Source of the DNA: Clostridiales bacterium
GTDB lineage: Bacteria; Bacillota; Clostridia; Lachnospirales; Lachnospiraceae
DNA: 45,910 bases
Assembly (NCBI GenBank): GCA_018369015.1
Contig: JAGZDD010000011.1
Coordinates: 1 to 45,910 of the forward strand
Direction: 5' to 3'
The translations under genes were made by a program, and so were the position numbers. This document shows, piece after piece, positions 16,482 to 24,638 of the stretch. The notes beneath the pieces are model-generated. The model was given only the letters and a program-made list of their open reading frames with translations. It ran no database searches and was not told the origin of the DNA. Numbering within the stretch: the stretch's first letter is position 1; the number at the start of each line of letters is the position of its first letter.

Positions 16482-17705
16482 ATGAAGATCATCGAAGGCG
16501 GCGTGACCGCGGCGAAGGGCTTTGAGGCGGCAGCGGCAGCGGCGGCCATCAAATATAAGGATCGGACGGATATGGCTTTGATTTACAGCACAGTTCCGGC
16601 CTTGGCCGCAGGAACCTTTACGACAAATGTTGTCAAAGCCGCTCCGGTCAAATGGGACCAGGAGATTGTGTATCATTCGCCCTTTGCCCAGGCGGTTGTT
16701 ATTAATTCAGGCATTGCCAATGCCTGCACTGGTGAAGAAGGCTACGGCTATTGCCGGGAAATTGCCGGGCGGTCGGCAAAAGCCCTTGACATTTCTGAGG
16801 ACAGTGTGCTTGTAGCGTCCACAGGAGTTATTGGCATGCAGCTTCCTATGGACCGTATGAGTCGGGGAATTGAGCTTTTGGCCGCCTCAAAGAGTGAAAC
16901 ACTTGCCGCCGGAGATGAGGCCGCTCACGCGATTATGACGACCGATACAGTGGCAAAGCAGGTTGCGGTGACTGTGGAAATTGGAGGAAAAACAGTGACC
17001 ATTGGCGGAATGTGCAAGGGTTCCGGAATGATCCACCCCAATATGTGTACAATGCTTGGCTTTGTCACAACAGATGCGGCAATTTCTAAAGAAATGCTCC
17101 AGAAAGCACTGAGCGCCAGTGTCGTAGATACATATAACATGGTATCCGTGGACGGCGATACATCGACCAATGATACGGTGCTCCTTCTTGCGAACGGACA
17201 GGCAAAAAATCCGGTGATCGAAACGGAGGATGAAAATTATAAAATATTTAAGGAAGCCCTAGACTATGTGAATACTGTGCTGGCCAAAAAGATTGCCGGA
17301 GACGGCGAAGGCGCCACTGCGTTATTTGAAGTAAAGATTGTGGGCGCTAAGGATAAGGCCCAGGCAGTGACCCTGGCCAAAGCTGTTGTTACATCAAGCC
17401 TTGTCAAGGCAGCTATTTACGGCCATGACGCCAATTGGGGCCGTATTTTATGTGCGATGGGGTATTCCGGGGCAGATTTTGACCCTGAAAAGGTCGATCT
17501 GTTTTTTGAAAGCGCTGCCGGAAAACTTCAAATTATTGAAAATGGCGTTGCTGTTTCTTACAGTGAGGATGAAGCAACAAAGATTTTATCAGAAAGCGAA
17601 GTGACAGCGATTGCCGATGTAAAGCTTGGAAATGCCAGCGCTACGGCATGGGGCTGTGATTTGACTTATGATTATATAAAAATAAATGCGGACTACCGTT
17701 CTTAA
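16482..17705 (+). CDS. argJ: Bifunctional glutamate N-acetyltransferase/ornithine acetyltransferase
   Basis: 407 residues. It moves the acetyl group from N-acetylornithine to glutamate, and in bifunctional members also makes N-acetylglutamate from acetyl-CoA. The self-cleavage region KGSGMIHPNMCTMLGF is present; Thr190 after Cys189 is the expected N-terminal nucleophile of the beta chain (Ala-Thr in many relatives, Cys-Thr here). The start at 16482 is fixed by AGGAGG at 16470-16475 and gives MKIIEGGVTAAKGF. The frame from 16446 is not supported. Confidence 0.95.
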   Translation: MKIIEGGVTAAKGFEAAAAAAAIKYKDRTDMALIYSTVPALAAGTFTTNVVKAAPVKWDQEIVYHSPFAQAVVINSGIANACTGEEGYGYCREIAGRSAKALDISEDSVLVASTGVIGMQLPMDRMSRGIELLAASKSETLAAGDEAAHAIMTTDTVAKQVAVTVEIGGKTVTIGGMCKGSGMIHPNMCTMLGFVTTDAAISKEMLQKALSASVVDTYNMVSVDGDTSTNDTVLLLANGQAKNPVIETEDENYKIFKEALDYVNTVLAKKIAGDGEGATALFEVKIVGAKDKAQAVTLAKAVVTSSLVKAAIYGHDANWGRILCAMGYSGADFDPEKVDLFFESAAGKLQIIENGVAVSYSEDEATKILSESEVTAIADVKLGNASATAWGCDLTYDYIKINADYRS

Positions 17706-17710
17706 AAAAA

Positions 17711-17725
17711 CTGCTTAAAAAGCAG
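17711..17725 (+). other. Small hairpin between argJ and argB
   Basis: CTGCTT and AAGCAG pair around AAA just after the argJ stop, with no T-run after it. It may only modulate transcript stability; the operon appears to continue into argB. The remaining 70 bases hold the argB ribosome site. Confidence 0.4.
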
Positions 17726-17796
17726 GGGCAGTCATAAGGATAGCAGAGCAGACCGCTTTACGGTTATGCAAAAGGCGCAGGCGCCGGGAGGTAAAT

Positions 17797-18699
17797 ATGG
17801 ATAAGAGTATGGACAAGTATCTGGAAAAAGCTGAGGTGCTCATTGAAGCCCTTCCCTATATCCAGAGATTTAACAGGAAGATTATTGTCGTAAAATATGG
17901 CGGGAGCGCCATGGTGGACGAAGAGCTTAAAAGAAAGGTGATTGCGGATGTAACCCTTTTAAAGCTCGTAGGCTTTAAGCCGATCATTGTTCACGGCGGC
18001 GGCAAGGAAATTAGTAAATGGGTCGAAAAGTCGGGCATGACGCCGAAATTTGTCAACGGCCTTAGGGTGACGGACGAGGCGACGATGGAGATTGCGGAGA
18101 TGGTATTAAACCGGGTCAATAAATCCCTCGTCCAGCTTGTGGAGCAGCTTGGCGTACTGGCCGTAGGCGTTTCCGGCAAGGACGGCGGTCTTTTAAAGGT
18201 TGAGAAAAAATATTCCAATGGCGAGGATATTGGCTATGTGGGAGAAGTAAAATCTGTGAACCCGAAAATTTTATATGATCTTTTGGAAAAGGATTTTCTG
18301 CCGGTCGTATGCCCGATTGGCTTAGATGATGAGTACAATACGTATAATATTAATGCGGATGATGCCGCCTGCGCGATTGCGACTGCGGTCAATGCCGAAA
18401 AGCTGGCCTTCCTTACAGATATTGAAGGTGTTTACCAAAATCCCGAGGACAAGAGCAGCCTGATTTCTGAGCTGCGTATTGATAAGGCGAGAGAGCTTAT
18501 TGGAACAGGCTTTATCGGCGGCGGAATGCTGCCCAAGCTGAATAATTGTATTGAAGCTATTGAAAACGGCGTTTCCAGAGTCCATATTCTGGACGGGCGT
18601 ATTCCTCACTGCCTTCTTCTGGAAATATTTACGAATAAAGGAATTGGCACAGCGATTTTAAGTGAGCAGGAAAGCAGGTATTACCATGAACATGACTGA
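17797..18699 (+). CDS. argB: Acetylglutamate kinase
   Basis: 300 residues. It phosphorylates N-acetylglutamate. ATP/substrate motifs KYGGSAM, HGGGKEI and VSGKDGGLL are intact. The N-terminal extension of about 27 residues (MDKSMDKYLEKAEVLIEALP) and the C-terminal GGGMLPKLNNCIEAIENGV with HILDGRIPHCLLLEIFT are features of arginine-inhibited, hexameric kinases. Feedback control by arginine is therefore likely (family knowledge). GGGAGGT lies 5 bases before the ATG. Confidence 0.96.
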   Translation: MDKSMDKYLEKAEVLIEALPYIQRFNRKIIVVKYGGSAMVDEELKRKVIADVTLLKLVGFKPIIVHGGGKEISKWVEKSGMTPKFVNGLRVTDEATMEIAEMVLNRVNKSLVQLVEQLGVLAVGVSGKDGGLLKVEKKYSNGEDIGYVGEVKSVNPKILYDLLEKDFLPVVCPIGLDDEYNTYNINADDAACAIATAVNAEKLAFLTDIEGVYQNPEDKSSLISELRIDKARELIGTGFIGGGMLPKLNNCIEAIENGVSRVHILDGRIPHCLLLEIFTNKGIGTAILSEQESRYYHEHD

Positions 18700-19873
18700 T
18701 TATATGGCGCTGGGGGAAGAATACATTCTTCATACCTACAATCGTTACCCGGTAGTTTTTGAAAAGGGCGACGGCGTTTACCTTTATGATACGGAAGGTA
18801 AGAAATATTTGGATTTTGCCGCCGGTATTGCGGTTTTTGCCCTTGGCTATAATAACAAGGCGTATAATGACGCCTTAAAGGATCAGATTGACAAGCTGAT
18901 CCATACGTCAAATTTATATTACAATATTCCGGCGGTGGAGGCAGCAAAAAAGCTTGCACTGGCCACAGGCCTTGATAAGGTATTTTTTACGAACAGTGGA
19001 ACAGAGGCCATTGAAGGGGCGATTAAGACGGCCAGAAAGTATGCCTGGCTAAAGGATCACCGCACGGACCATGAAATTATTGCGATGAATCATTCCTTCC
19101 ATGGAAGAAGCATGGGCGCGCTGTCGGTGACGGGAAATGCCCATTATCAGGAACCCTTTAAGCCGCTGATCGGGGGGATTAAATTTGCGGACTTTAATGA
19201 TATTGACAGCGTAAAGGCTCAAGTGACGGAGAGGACCTGTGCTATCATTATCGAGCCTGTTCAGGGCGAGGGCGGCATTTATCCGGCCACAAAGGAATTT
19301 ATGGAGGGTCTGCGTAACCTTTGCGACGAGAAAGATATTCTTCTTATTTTTGATGAAATTCAGTGCGGTATGGGCCGCACGGGAACAATGTTTGCCTGCC
19401 AGGCTTACGGCGTAGCGCCGGATATTATGACTTGCGCCAAGGCTCTTGGCTGCGGTGTTCCGGTAGGAGCCTTTGTTCTCAATGAAAAGGTGGCAAAAAA
19501 TTCGCTGGTGCCCGGCGACCATGGAACGACCTACGGGGGGAACCCTTTGGCCTGCGCGGCTGTGAATAAAGTGTTTGACCTGTTTGGATCCGAGCATATT
19601 CTGGAGCATGTCAAAGAAGTGGGGGCGTACCTTGAGGAAGCGCTTGACTGCCTTGCGGCCCAGTATGATTTTATACAGGAGCGCAGGGGCAGGGGGCTTA
19701 TGCAGGGTCTTGTCATCACAGGCCGGCCTGTCGGTGAGATCGTGACAAAAGCGCTCTCCCATGGCCTTGTGGTGATTACCGCAGGCTCCGATGTGGTCCG
19801 TCTTGTGCCGCCCCTTGTCATTGAGAAAGCGCATGTGGATGAAATGATTGAAAAGCTTAAGGCTTGTTTTTAA
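18686..19873 (+). CDS. argD: Acetylornithine aminotransferase
   Basis: 395 residues from the ATG at 18686 (MNMTDYMALGEEYI), overlapping the argB end by 14 bases; AGGAAAGCAGG upstream supports it. It is a class III PLP transaminase that converts N-acetylglutamate semialdehyde to N-acetylornithine. NSGTEAIEGAIKTAR binds cofactor phosphate, LIFDEIQCGMGRTG holds the PLP Asp, and Lys252 in CAKALGCGVPVGAF should form the Schiff base. It is the last gene of the operon before a terminator. Confidence 0.96.
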   Translation: MNMTDYMALGEEYILHTYNRYPVVFEKGDGVYLYDTEGKKYLDFAAGIAVFALGYNNKAYNDALKDQIDKLIHTSNLYYNIPAVEAAKKLALATGLDKVFFTNSGTEAIEGAIKTARKYAWLKDHRTDHEIIAMNHSFHGRSMGALSVTGNAHYQEPFKPLIGGIKFADFNDIDSVKAQVTERTCAIIIEPVQGEGGIYPATKEFMEGLRNLCDEKDILLIFDEIQCGMGRTGTMFACQAYGVAPDIMTCAKALGCGVPVGAFVLNEKVAKNSLVPGDHGTTYGGNPLACAAVNKVFDLFGSEHILEHVKEVGAYLEEALDCLAAQYDFIQERRGRGLMQGLVITGRPVGEIVTKALSHGLVVITAGSDVVRLVPPLVIEKAHVDEMIEKLKACF

Positions 19874-19887
19874 GCCCTTTACAGACC

Positions 19888-19926
19888 AAGGAGTGCAACA
19901 AAAGTGATTTTGGAGCACTCCTTTTT
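19888..19926 (+). terminator. Rho-independent terminator of the arg operon
   Basis: AAGGAGTGC (19888-19896) pairs perfectly with GCACTCCTT (19915-19923), followed by T residues. It lies 15 bases after the argD stop. Confidence 0.88.
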
Positions 19927-20018
19927 GCGCGATACGCCCTGCGCCGACCGGAGCGAAGCGAAGACCAATTTTGCTGTGAGCTGGCTGTTGTATAGCAGCG
20001 GTCATCCATCGGCAGCTT

Positions 20019-20048
20019 TTGCATAAATTTGCTTTTCCTGGTTAGACT
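20019..20048 (+). promoter_or_regulatory. Candidate promoter of the small transporter gene
   Basis: TTGCAT (20019-20024) and TAGACT (20043-20048) are 18 bases apart, 35 bases before the ATG. The -10 is weak. The stretch 19927-20010 before it is GC-rich with GAGCGAAGCGAAG-like wording and is otherwise unassigned. Confidence 0.35.
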
Positions 20049-20082
20049 ATGTATTATTACATTAACTGATGGAGGCAATATT

Positions 20083-20511
20083 ATGGGATGGATCGTTGCA
20101 TTAATATCCGGGGCGCTGATGAGCGTCCAGGGCGTATTTAATACAGAGGTGACAAAACAGACAAGCATATGGGTATCTAATAGCTGGGTACAGTTTTCCG
20201 CGTTATTAGTATGTCTTGGAGCCTGGTTTTTCAAAGGCAGGGAAAGCTTCGGGAAGCTTTGGCAGGTGGATCATAAATATTTGCTCCTTGGGGGCGTGAT
20301 CGGCGCCTTTATCACGCTGACCGTGATTATGAGCATGAATACCTTAGGACCGGCCAAGGCGGCGCTGCTTATTGTTGTCGCCCAGCTTGCCGTTGCCTAT
20401 GTGATCGAGCTTTTTGGCCTTTTTGGCACCGAAAAGGTAGATTTTGCATGGTCAAAGCTCATCGGCCTTGGCGTGGCGATTGCGGGAATCGTTATTTTCA
20501 AATGGGAGTAA
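20083..20511 (+). CDS. Small DMT-type membrane transporter, YdcZ/DUF606-like
   Basis: 142 residues with four or five hydrophobic helices: MGWIVALISGALMSVQGVFNT, WVQFSALLVCLGAWFFKG, HKYLLLGGVIGAFITLTVI, AALLIVVAQLAVAYVIE, LIGLGVAIAGIVIF. The GALMSVQGVFNTE signature and half-size length match the YdcZ family of the drug/metabolite transporter superfamily, whose members often work as dimers. GGAGGC lies 8 bases before the ATG at 20083; the frame from 20029 is not supported. The substrate is unknown. Confidence 0.85.
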   Translation: MGWIVALISGALMSVQGVFNTEVTKQTSIWVSNSWVQFSALLVCLGAWFFKGRESFGKLWQVDHKYLLLGGVIGAFITLTVIMSMNTLGPAKAALLIVVAQLAVAYVIELFGLFGTEKVDFAWSKLIGLGVAIAGIVIFKWE

Positions 20512-20530
20512 AACGATTTTTGAAAAGTGC

Positions 20531-20559
20531 TTGTTTTTACCGGGGTAATTATGTAAAAT
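20531..20559 (+). promoter_or_regulatory. Promoter of the comEA-comEC region
   Basis: TTGTTT at 20531-20536 and TAAAAT at 20554-20559 are separated by 17 bases, 97 bases ahead of the comEA start. The predicted transcript would carry the hairpin at 20589-20649 in its leader. Confidence 0.6.
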
Positions 20560-20588
20560 AAGAGTGTATGGTTTATAAAAGCAGAAAA

Positions 20589-20649
20589 CTTTCCTTATTG
20601 GCCGATGGCTTAACAGGTGTTAAGCCTTTGGCCGGCATAGAAAGGAAGG
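20589..20649 (+). promoter_or_regulatory. Three-tier leader hairpin that covers the comEA ribosome site
   Basis: Inner stem GGCTTAAC (20607-20614)/GTTAAGCC (20619-20626), middle stem GGCC/GGCC (20600-20603, 20630-20633) and outer stem CTTTCCTT (20589-20596)/AAGGAAGG (20642-20649) stack in order. The outer right arm is the ribosome-binding site of the GTG start at 20656. No T-run follows, so translational control is more likely than termination. Confidence 0.55.
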
Positions 20650-20655
20650 GATTTT

Positions 20656-21378
20656 GTGTTTAAGTTAATGTTCAGACAAAAAAGGCGCCTGCCTCGCCTT
20701 TGGACTATGGCGCTGGTCGTGTGTGCAGGGATCGCCTGCGCTGCCGGGTGCCGCAAGGAGTACCAGGACCATGCTGTTTTGCTGGAAACTGTGGCATTGC
20801 CGGAAACAAATGAGCAGCCGCAAATGCAGAGCATGTCTTCTGAGAGTACGCAAAACCGCGCCAACGAAGAAGGCTCGGAAAGTATATCTGGGAGTTTTAC
20901 AGAAGAAACCGTATGTGATGATATTTATGTTTATGTCTGCGGATGTGTCAACGCTCCGGGAGTTTATAAGCTTAGCAGCCAGTCTCGGGTTTTTGAGGCG
21001 GAAGAGGCTGCCGGGGGAATGTCCTCTTTAGCGGCTGCCGAAAGTATTAATCTGGCAATGAAGCTTACGGACCAAATGCAGATTTATGTGCCGTCAGAGG
21101 AAGAGGTGCTTGAGGGAAGCAGTTATCCGGGAAAGGATATGGCCGTTCCTGCAGAGTCATCCTTATCTGGCGGGGAGAGTACCGGAAAGCTTAATATTAA
21201 TACAGCCACCGCAGCTCAGCTTGACGCCCTGCCGGGAATCGGCGCATCCAAGGCGGAAGATATTGTAAATTACAGGGAAGAAAACGGAGGCTTTTCCAAA
21301 ACAGAGGAGCTGATGAATATTCCGGGAATTAAGCAGGGGATATTTGATAAAATAAAGGATTTAGTCACCGTAGATTGA
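20656..21378 (+). CDS. comEA: ComEA-like DNA-binding competence protein (SLBB plus helix-hairpin-helix)
   Basis: 240 residues from a GTG start preceded by AAGGAAGGG. A hydrophobic N-terminal segment ends in ACAAGC with Cys32, so it is a membrane anchor or possible lipoprotein. An acidic linker follows, then an SLBB-type domain (YVYVCGCVNAPGVYKLSSQSRV), and at residues about 178-240 a double helix-hairpin-helix with LNINTATAAQLDALPGIGASKAEDIVNYRE. ComEA binds incoming double-stranded DNA at the cell surface and passes it to ComEC, which lies 3.3 kb downstream in the same direction. Confidence 0.92.
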   Translation: MFKLMFRQKRRLPRLWTMALVVCAGIACAAGCRKEYQDHAVLLETVALPETNEQPQMQSMSSESTQNRANEEGSESISGSFTEETVCDDIYVYVCGCVNAPGVYKLSSQSRVFEAEEAAGGMSSLAAAESINLAMKLTDQMQIYVPSEEEVLEGSSYPGKDMAVPAESSLSGGESTGKLNINTATAAQLDALPGIGASKAEDIVNYREENGGFSKTEELMNIPGIKQGIFDKIKDLVTVD

Positions 21379-21387
21379 GGTAAAAAG

Positions 21388-22083
21388 ATGGACAGAAAGA
21401 TTTTGATTGTTGATGATGAGAAGCTGATCGTCAAGGGCTTAAAATTTACCCTTGAGCAGGACAGCATGGAGGTTGATGTTGCCTATGACGGGCGGGAGGC
21501 CCTGGAAAAGGCGAAGAATAATCAATATGATATGATTTTGCTGGATGTAATGCTTCCAGAGCTGAACGGCTTTGAAGTATGCCAGCAGATCCGCGATTTT
21601 TCAGATGTGCCGATTATCATGCTGACAGCCAAGGGCGATGATATGGATAAAATACTGGGCCTGGAATACGGCGCTGACGATTACATTACAAAACCGTTTA
21701 ATATTCTTGAGGTCAAGGCAAGAATCAAGGCGATTATGCGCCGGGTGAACAGTAAGCGCCAGAAAGCTGCGGAGCCTGCGGCCAATGTGATTGTATCCGG
21801 TGATATGCGTATTGATATGGACAGCCGCCGCGTCTTTATAGAAAATAAAGAGGTCAATCTGACAGCGAAGGAATTTGATTTGCTGGAGCTTCTTATTATG
21901 AATCCCAACAAGGTCTATAACAGGGAAAAGCTTCTGAATCTGGTTTGGGGATATGATTATCCCGGGGATGTGCGTACAGTGGATGTTCATGTGCGCCGGT
22001 TGAGAGAAAAAATCGAGAAAAACCCAAGTGAACCAAAGTATATACATACAAAATGGGGTGTTGGTTATTTCTTCCAAAAATAA
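21388..22083 (+). CDS. OmpR/PhoB-type response regulator
   Basis: 231 residues. Receiver domain: DDE at 9-11, phospho-acceptor Asp53 in MILLDVMLPELNG, Thr in MLTAKGDD, Lys in ITKPFN. The winged-helix DNA-binding domain (about 132-231) has LTAKEFDLLELLIMNPNKVYNREKLLNLVWGYDYPGDVRTVDVHVRRLREKI. It resembles WalR/PhoB-like regulators. It starts 9 bases after comEA and overlaps the kinase frame at its end, so the pair is coupled. The signal and targets are unknown. Confidence 0.95.
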   Translation: MDRKILIVDDEKLIVKGLKFTLEQDSMEVDVAYDGREALEKAKNNQYDMILLDVMLPELNGFEVCQQIRDFSDVPIIMLTAKGDDMDKILGLEYGADDYITKPFNILEVKARIKAIMRRVNSKRQKAAEPAANVIVSGDMRIDMDSRRVFIENKEVNLTAKEFDLLELLIMNPNKVYNREKLLNLVWGYDYPGDVRTVDVHVRRLREKIEKNPSEPKYIHTKWGVGYFFQK

Positions 22084-23512
22084 GAAGAAGCAAAAAAGAC
22101 GGCTGGGATTTCTGCATAGCATGTGTTTTAGGCTTATTGCCATTACGATTGTGCTTGCGGTGATCCCTTTATTCATTATGCGGGGAACGCTCCTGCTGAA
22201 CATCCAGGACAAGCTGTGGAATGAGCGCGTTGATAATATTGAGCGCCATAGCAGCTATCTTGCCTCGCAGATTGTAAAGCTGAATTACTTTGATGATGAA
22301 AATGTAAACATTATCAATAATCTGATTTCTCAGTTAGATTCCATTTATGATGGCCGCGTCATTGTCGTCGATGAAAATTTTTCCGTGCGCAAGGATTCCT
22401 ATTCCCGCATTAACGATAAAAAGGTCATTACGCCGGAGGTTATCGCATGTATGAGCGGAATGGGGGCGGAGCCGACCTATGATAAAGTATATGATATGAT
22501 TGAAACCGTTGTTCCGGTCACTGACGGCGGCGGTGCCATCAAGGGGGCGATTATTATTGACGCCTCCACTCTGGATTTGACGGCAACCTATCAGTCCATC
22601 AAAATAATGAGTGTTTTTGTAGCTATTGGTTTTTCTGTGATCCTTATCATTCTGTCGTCATTGATTGGCCGGGCCTTTACAAAGCCTTTTAAAAATGTGG
22701 CGCGCTCTATCAACCGTATTTCCGAAGGATATTTTGATGAAGAGGTTCATTTAAAGGGCTATGCAGAGATTGAAACGATTTCTGAGGCTTTTAACGTTAT
22801 GCTCAAACGCCTTAAGGATCTTGAGGATTCACGCCAGGAGTTTGTGTCCAATGTGTCCCATGAGCTGAAAACGCCCCTGACATCTATGAAGGTTTTAGCC
22901 GATTCCCTCAATACCCAGGGCGATGCCCCGGTAGAGCTGTACCGGGAATTTATGCAGGATATTGTTGTGGAGATTGACCGGGAAAACGCCATTATCAACG
23001 ACCTTCTTTCTCTTGTGAAGATGGATAAAAAGGCAGGGGATCTCAATGTTTCTAATGTAAACATTAATGAAATGCTGGAGCTGATTTTAAAACGGCTGCG
23101 GCCGGTGGCGGCGAAGCGGGGGATTGAGCTTGTCCTTGAAAGCTTCCGCACCGTCAGCGCGGATTGTGACGAAATGAAACTGACGCTGGCATTTACCAAT
23201 CTTGTAGAAAATGCTATCAAGTATAATGTGGCCGGAGGCTTTGTCCAGGTTTCCCTGGATGCGGACCATAAATATTTTTATGTGAAGGTTTCGGATTCTG
23301 GTATCGGTATTCCTGAGGAATTTCAGGAAAAAATATTTGAACGCTTTTACAGAGTCGATAAAGCCCGTTCACGGGAAACCGGAGGCACAGGGCTGGGCTT
23401 AGCGATTACAAAAAATATTATATTAATGCATGACGGAGCGATCAAAGTAAAAAGCAAGGAGGATGAGGGAACGACGTTTACCGTAAGGATTCCTTTAACG
23501 GTAACGCTGTGA
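22058..23512 (+). CDS. Sensor histidine kinase with HAMP domain
   Basis: About 484 residues. First membrane helix CFRLIAITIVLAVIPLFIM, an extracytoplasmic region of about 150 residues, a second helix IMSVFVAIGFSVILIILSSLIG, then HAMP, a HisKA domain with SNVSHELKTPLTSM (phospho-His codon at 22859) and HATPase_c with NLVENAIKYN and GTGLGLAITKNI. The start is uncertain: GTG 22058, TTG 22061 and GTG 22028 all overlap the regulator end and none has a strong ribosome site, so it is probably translated by coupling. It lies between its regulator and a GerMN lipoprotein that could be part of its sensing system. Confidence 0.9.
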   Translation: MLVISSKNKKKQKRRLGFLHSMCFRLIAITIVLAVIPLFIMRGTLLLNIQDKLWNERVDNIERHSSYLASQIVKLNYFDDENVNIINNLISQLDSIYDGRVIVVDENFSVRKDSYSRINDKKVITPEVIACMSGMGAEPTYDKVYDMIETVVPVTDGGGAIKGAIIIDASTLDLTATYQSIKIMSVFVAIGFSVILIILSSLIGRAFTKPFKNVARSINRISEGYFDEEVHLKGYAEIETISEAFNVMLKRLKDLEDSRQEFVSNVSHELKTPLTSMKVLADSLNTQGDAPVELYREFMQDIVVEIDRENAIINDLLSLVKMDKKAGDLNVSNVNINEMLELILKRLRPVAAKRGIELVLESFRTVSADCDEMKLTLAFTNLVENAIKYNVAGGFVQVSLDADHKYFYVKVSDSGIGIPEEFQEKIFERFYRVDKARSRETGGTGLGLAITKNIILMHDGAIKVKSKEDEGTTFTVRIPLTVTL

Positions 23513-23523
23513 TGAAGGTGCCT

Positions 23524-24618
23524 ATGAAGAAAGTAAAATATATGGTTATCCTCTGTCTGGCCTTGGCGGCTGTGCTTACGGCCTGCCGCAAGGAAAGCGG
23601 CAGCCTTCAGGAAAATAAGGACGACGGTATTGTGGATAAATCGGTTGTCGATACGACATATAAGGTATATTATCCTGGCAAAGACAATATCCACCTTGAG
23701 GGCGTGTCCGTCATTTATACGTCAGAAACGCCTCAGGAGCTTATTGATGAATGTATAAAAAGCCTGAAGGCACAGCCGGAGGAGGATTCCCTTAAAATGA
23801 CAATCCCGGAGGATGTGGCAGTGCTTGATACGGTGTATGATCCTGTGACAAAGCAGGTGGATATTTATTTTAACAGCAGCTATGCCAGGCTTCCGAAAAA
23901 TGAGGAGATTCTTGTAAGGGCCGGCGTTGTCAAAACGCTGACCCAATTTGACGGCGTTATTGATTATGTACAGTTTTACGTGGACGGAAGCCCGCTGACT
24001 GAAAGCGACGGACAGAAAATGATTATGATGCAGTCGGATTTTGTTGAAAATACGATGACCGATGTTAAGCGTCTGAACCAGGGAACGATCCGCCTGTATT
24101 TTGCCAGCTCCGACGGCACAAAGCTTGTGGCGGAGGATGTCTATATTCATTATTCTAAAGCTTACTCTCTGGAAAAGGTAATTGTGGAGAGTCTTATTGC
24201 CGGGCCGATTTCTAAAAATCTTAATCCAACGCTTTCTTCGGATGTAAAGCTTTACGATGATGTGAGCGTGGTGGACGGCATTTGCTATGTGGATTTTAAC
24301 CAGAGGTTTTTAGACCGGATGAATGATCAGAGTTTTGCCCTTAATGTATATTCGGTTGTCAATTCCCTGACCGAGCTGGAACATATTTCCAGTGTCCAGA
24401 TAAAAATTGACGGTGAAATTGTTGCCGGAAATGACGGGAATATTTCTCTGGCCGAACCCTTAGGGAGAAATGAGGAGCTGATTGTTAAGCCCTCAGATAC
24501 GCCCCCGGTTGTGGAAAGCAGCGCCCAGACAGAAAGCGGCAGCGGTAACAGCGCCCAGGCGGGGAGTGTGACCAGCACCCAAATGGAGAGCGGCAGCAGC
24601 GGGATGCCGGCTGAATAG
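23524..24618 (+). CDS. GerMN-domain lipoprotein
   Basis: 364 residues from the ATG at 23524 (GAAGGTG 6 bases upstream); ATG 23512 overlapping the kinase TGA is an alternative. The signal peptide ends with the lipobox LTAC (Cys21). Two GerMN-type repeats are visible, the second around VRLYFASSDG-like TIRLYFASSDGTKLVAEDVYIHY through DGICYVDFNQRFLDRM. The tail from about residue 320 is Ser/Gly/Gln/Thr-rich low complexity. GerMN domains are found in sporulation GerM and in LpqB-like lipoproteins that modulate adjacent sensor kinases. The kinase-adjacent position here favours an accessory role in signalling at the outer membrane face. Confidence 0.87.
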   Translation: MKKVKYMVILCLALAAVLTACRKESGSLQENKDDGIVDKSVVDTTYKVYYPGKDNIHLEGVSVIYTSETPQELIDECIKSLKAQPEEDSLKMTIPEDVAVLDTVYDPVTKQVDIYFNSSYARLPKNEEILVRAGVVKTLTQFDGVIDYVQFYVDGSPLTESDGQKMIMMQSDFVENTMTDVKRLNQGTIRLYFASSDGTKLVAEDVYIHYSKAYSLEKVIVESLIAGPISKNLNPTLSSDVKLYDDVSVVDGICYVDFNQRFLDRMNDQSFALNVYSVVNSLTELEHISSVQIKIDGEIVAGNDGNISLAEPLGRNEELIVKPSDTPPVVESSAQTESGSGNSAQAGSVTSTQMESGSSGMPAE

Positions 24619-24638
24619 TTATTATAAAAGGAGTGTCA

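Noticed and set aside
19049..20005. 318-residue minus-strand frame across argD
   Set aside because: It covers the conserved argD gene and the operon terminator in antisense and has no recognisable domain.
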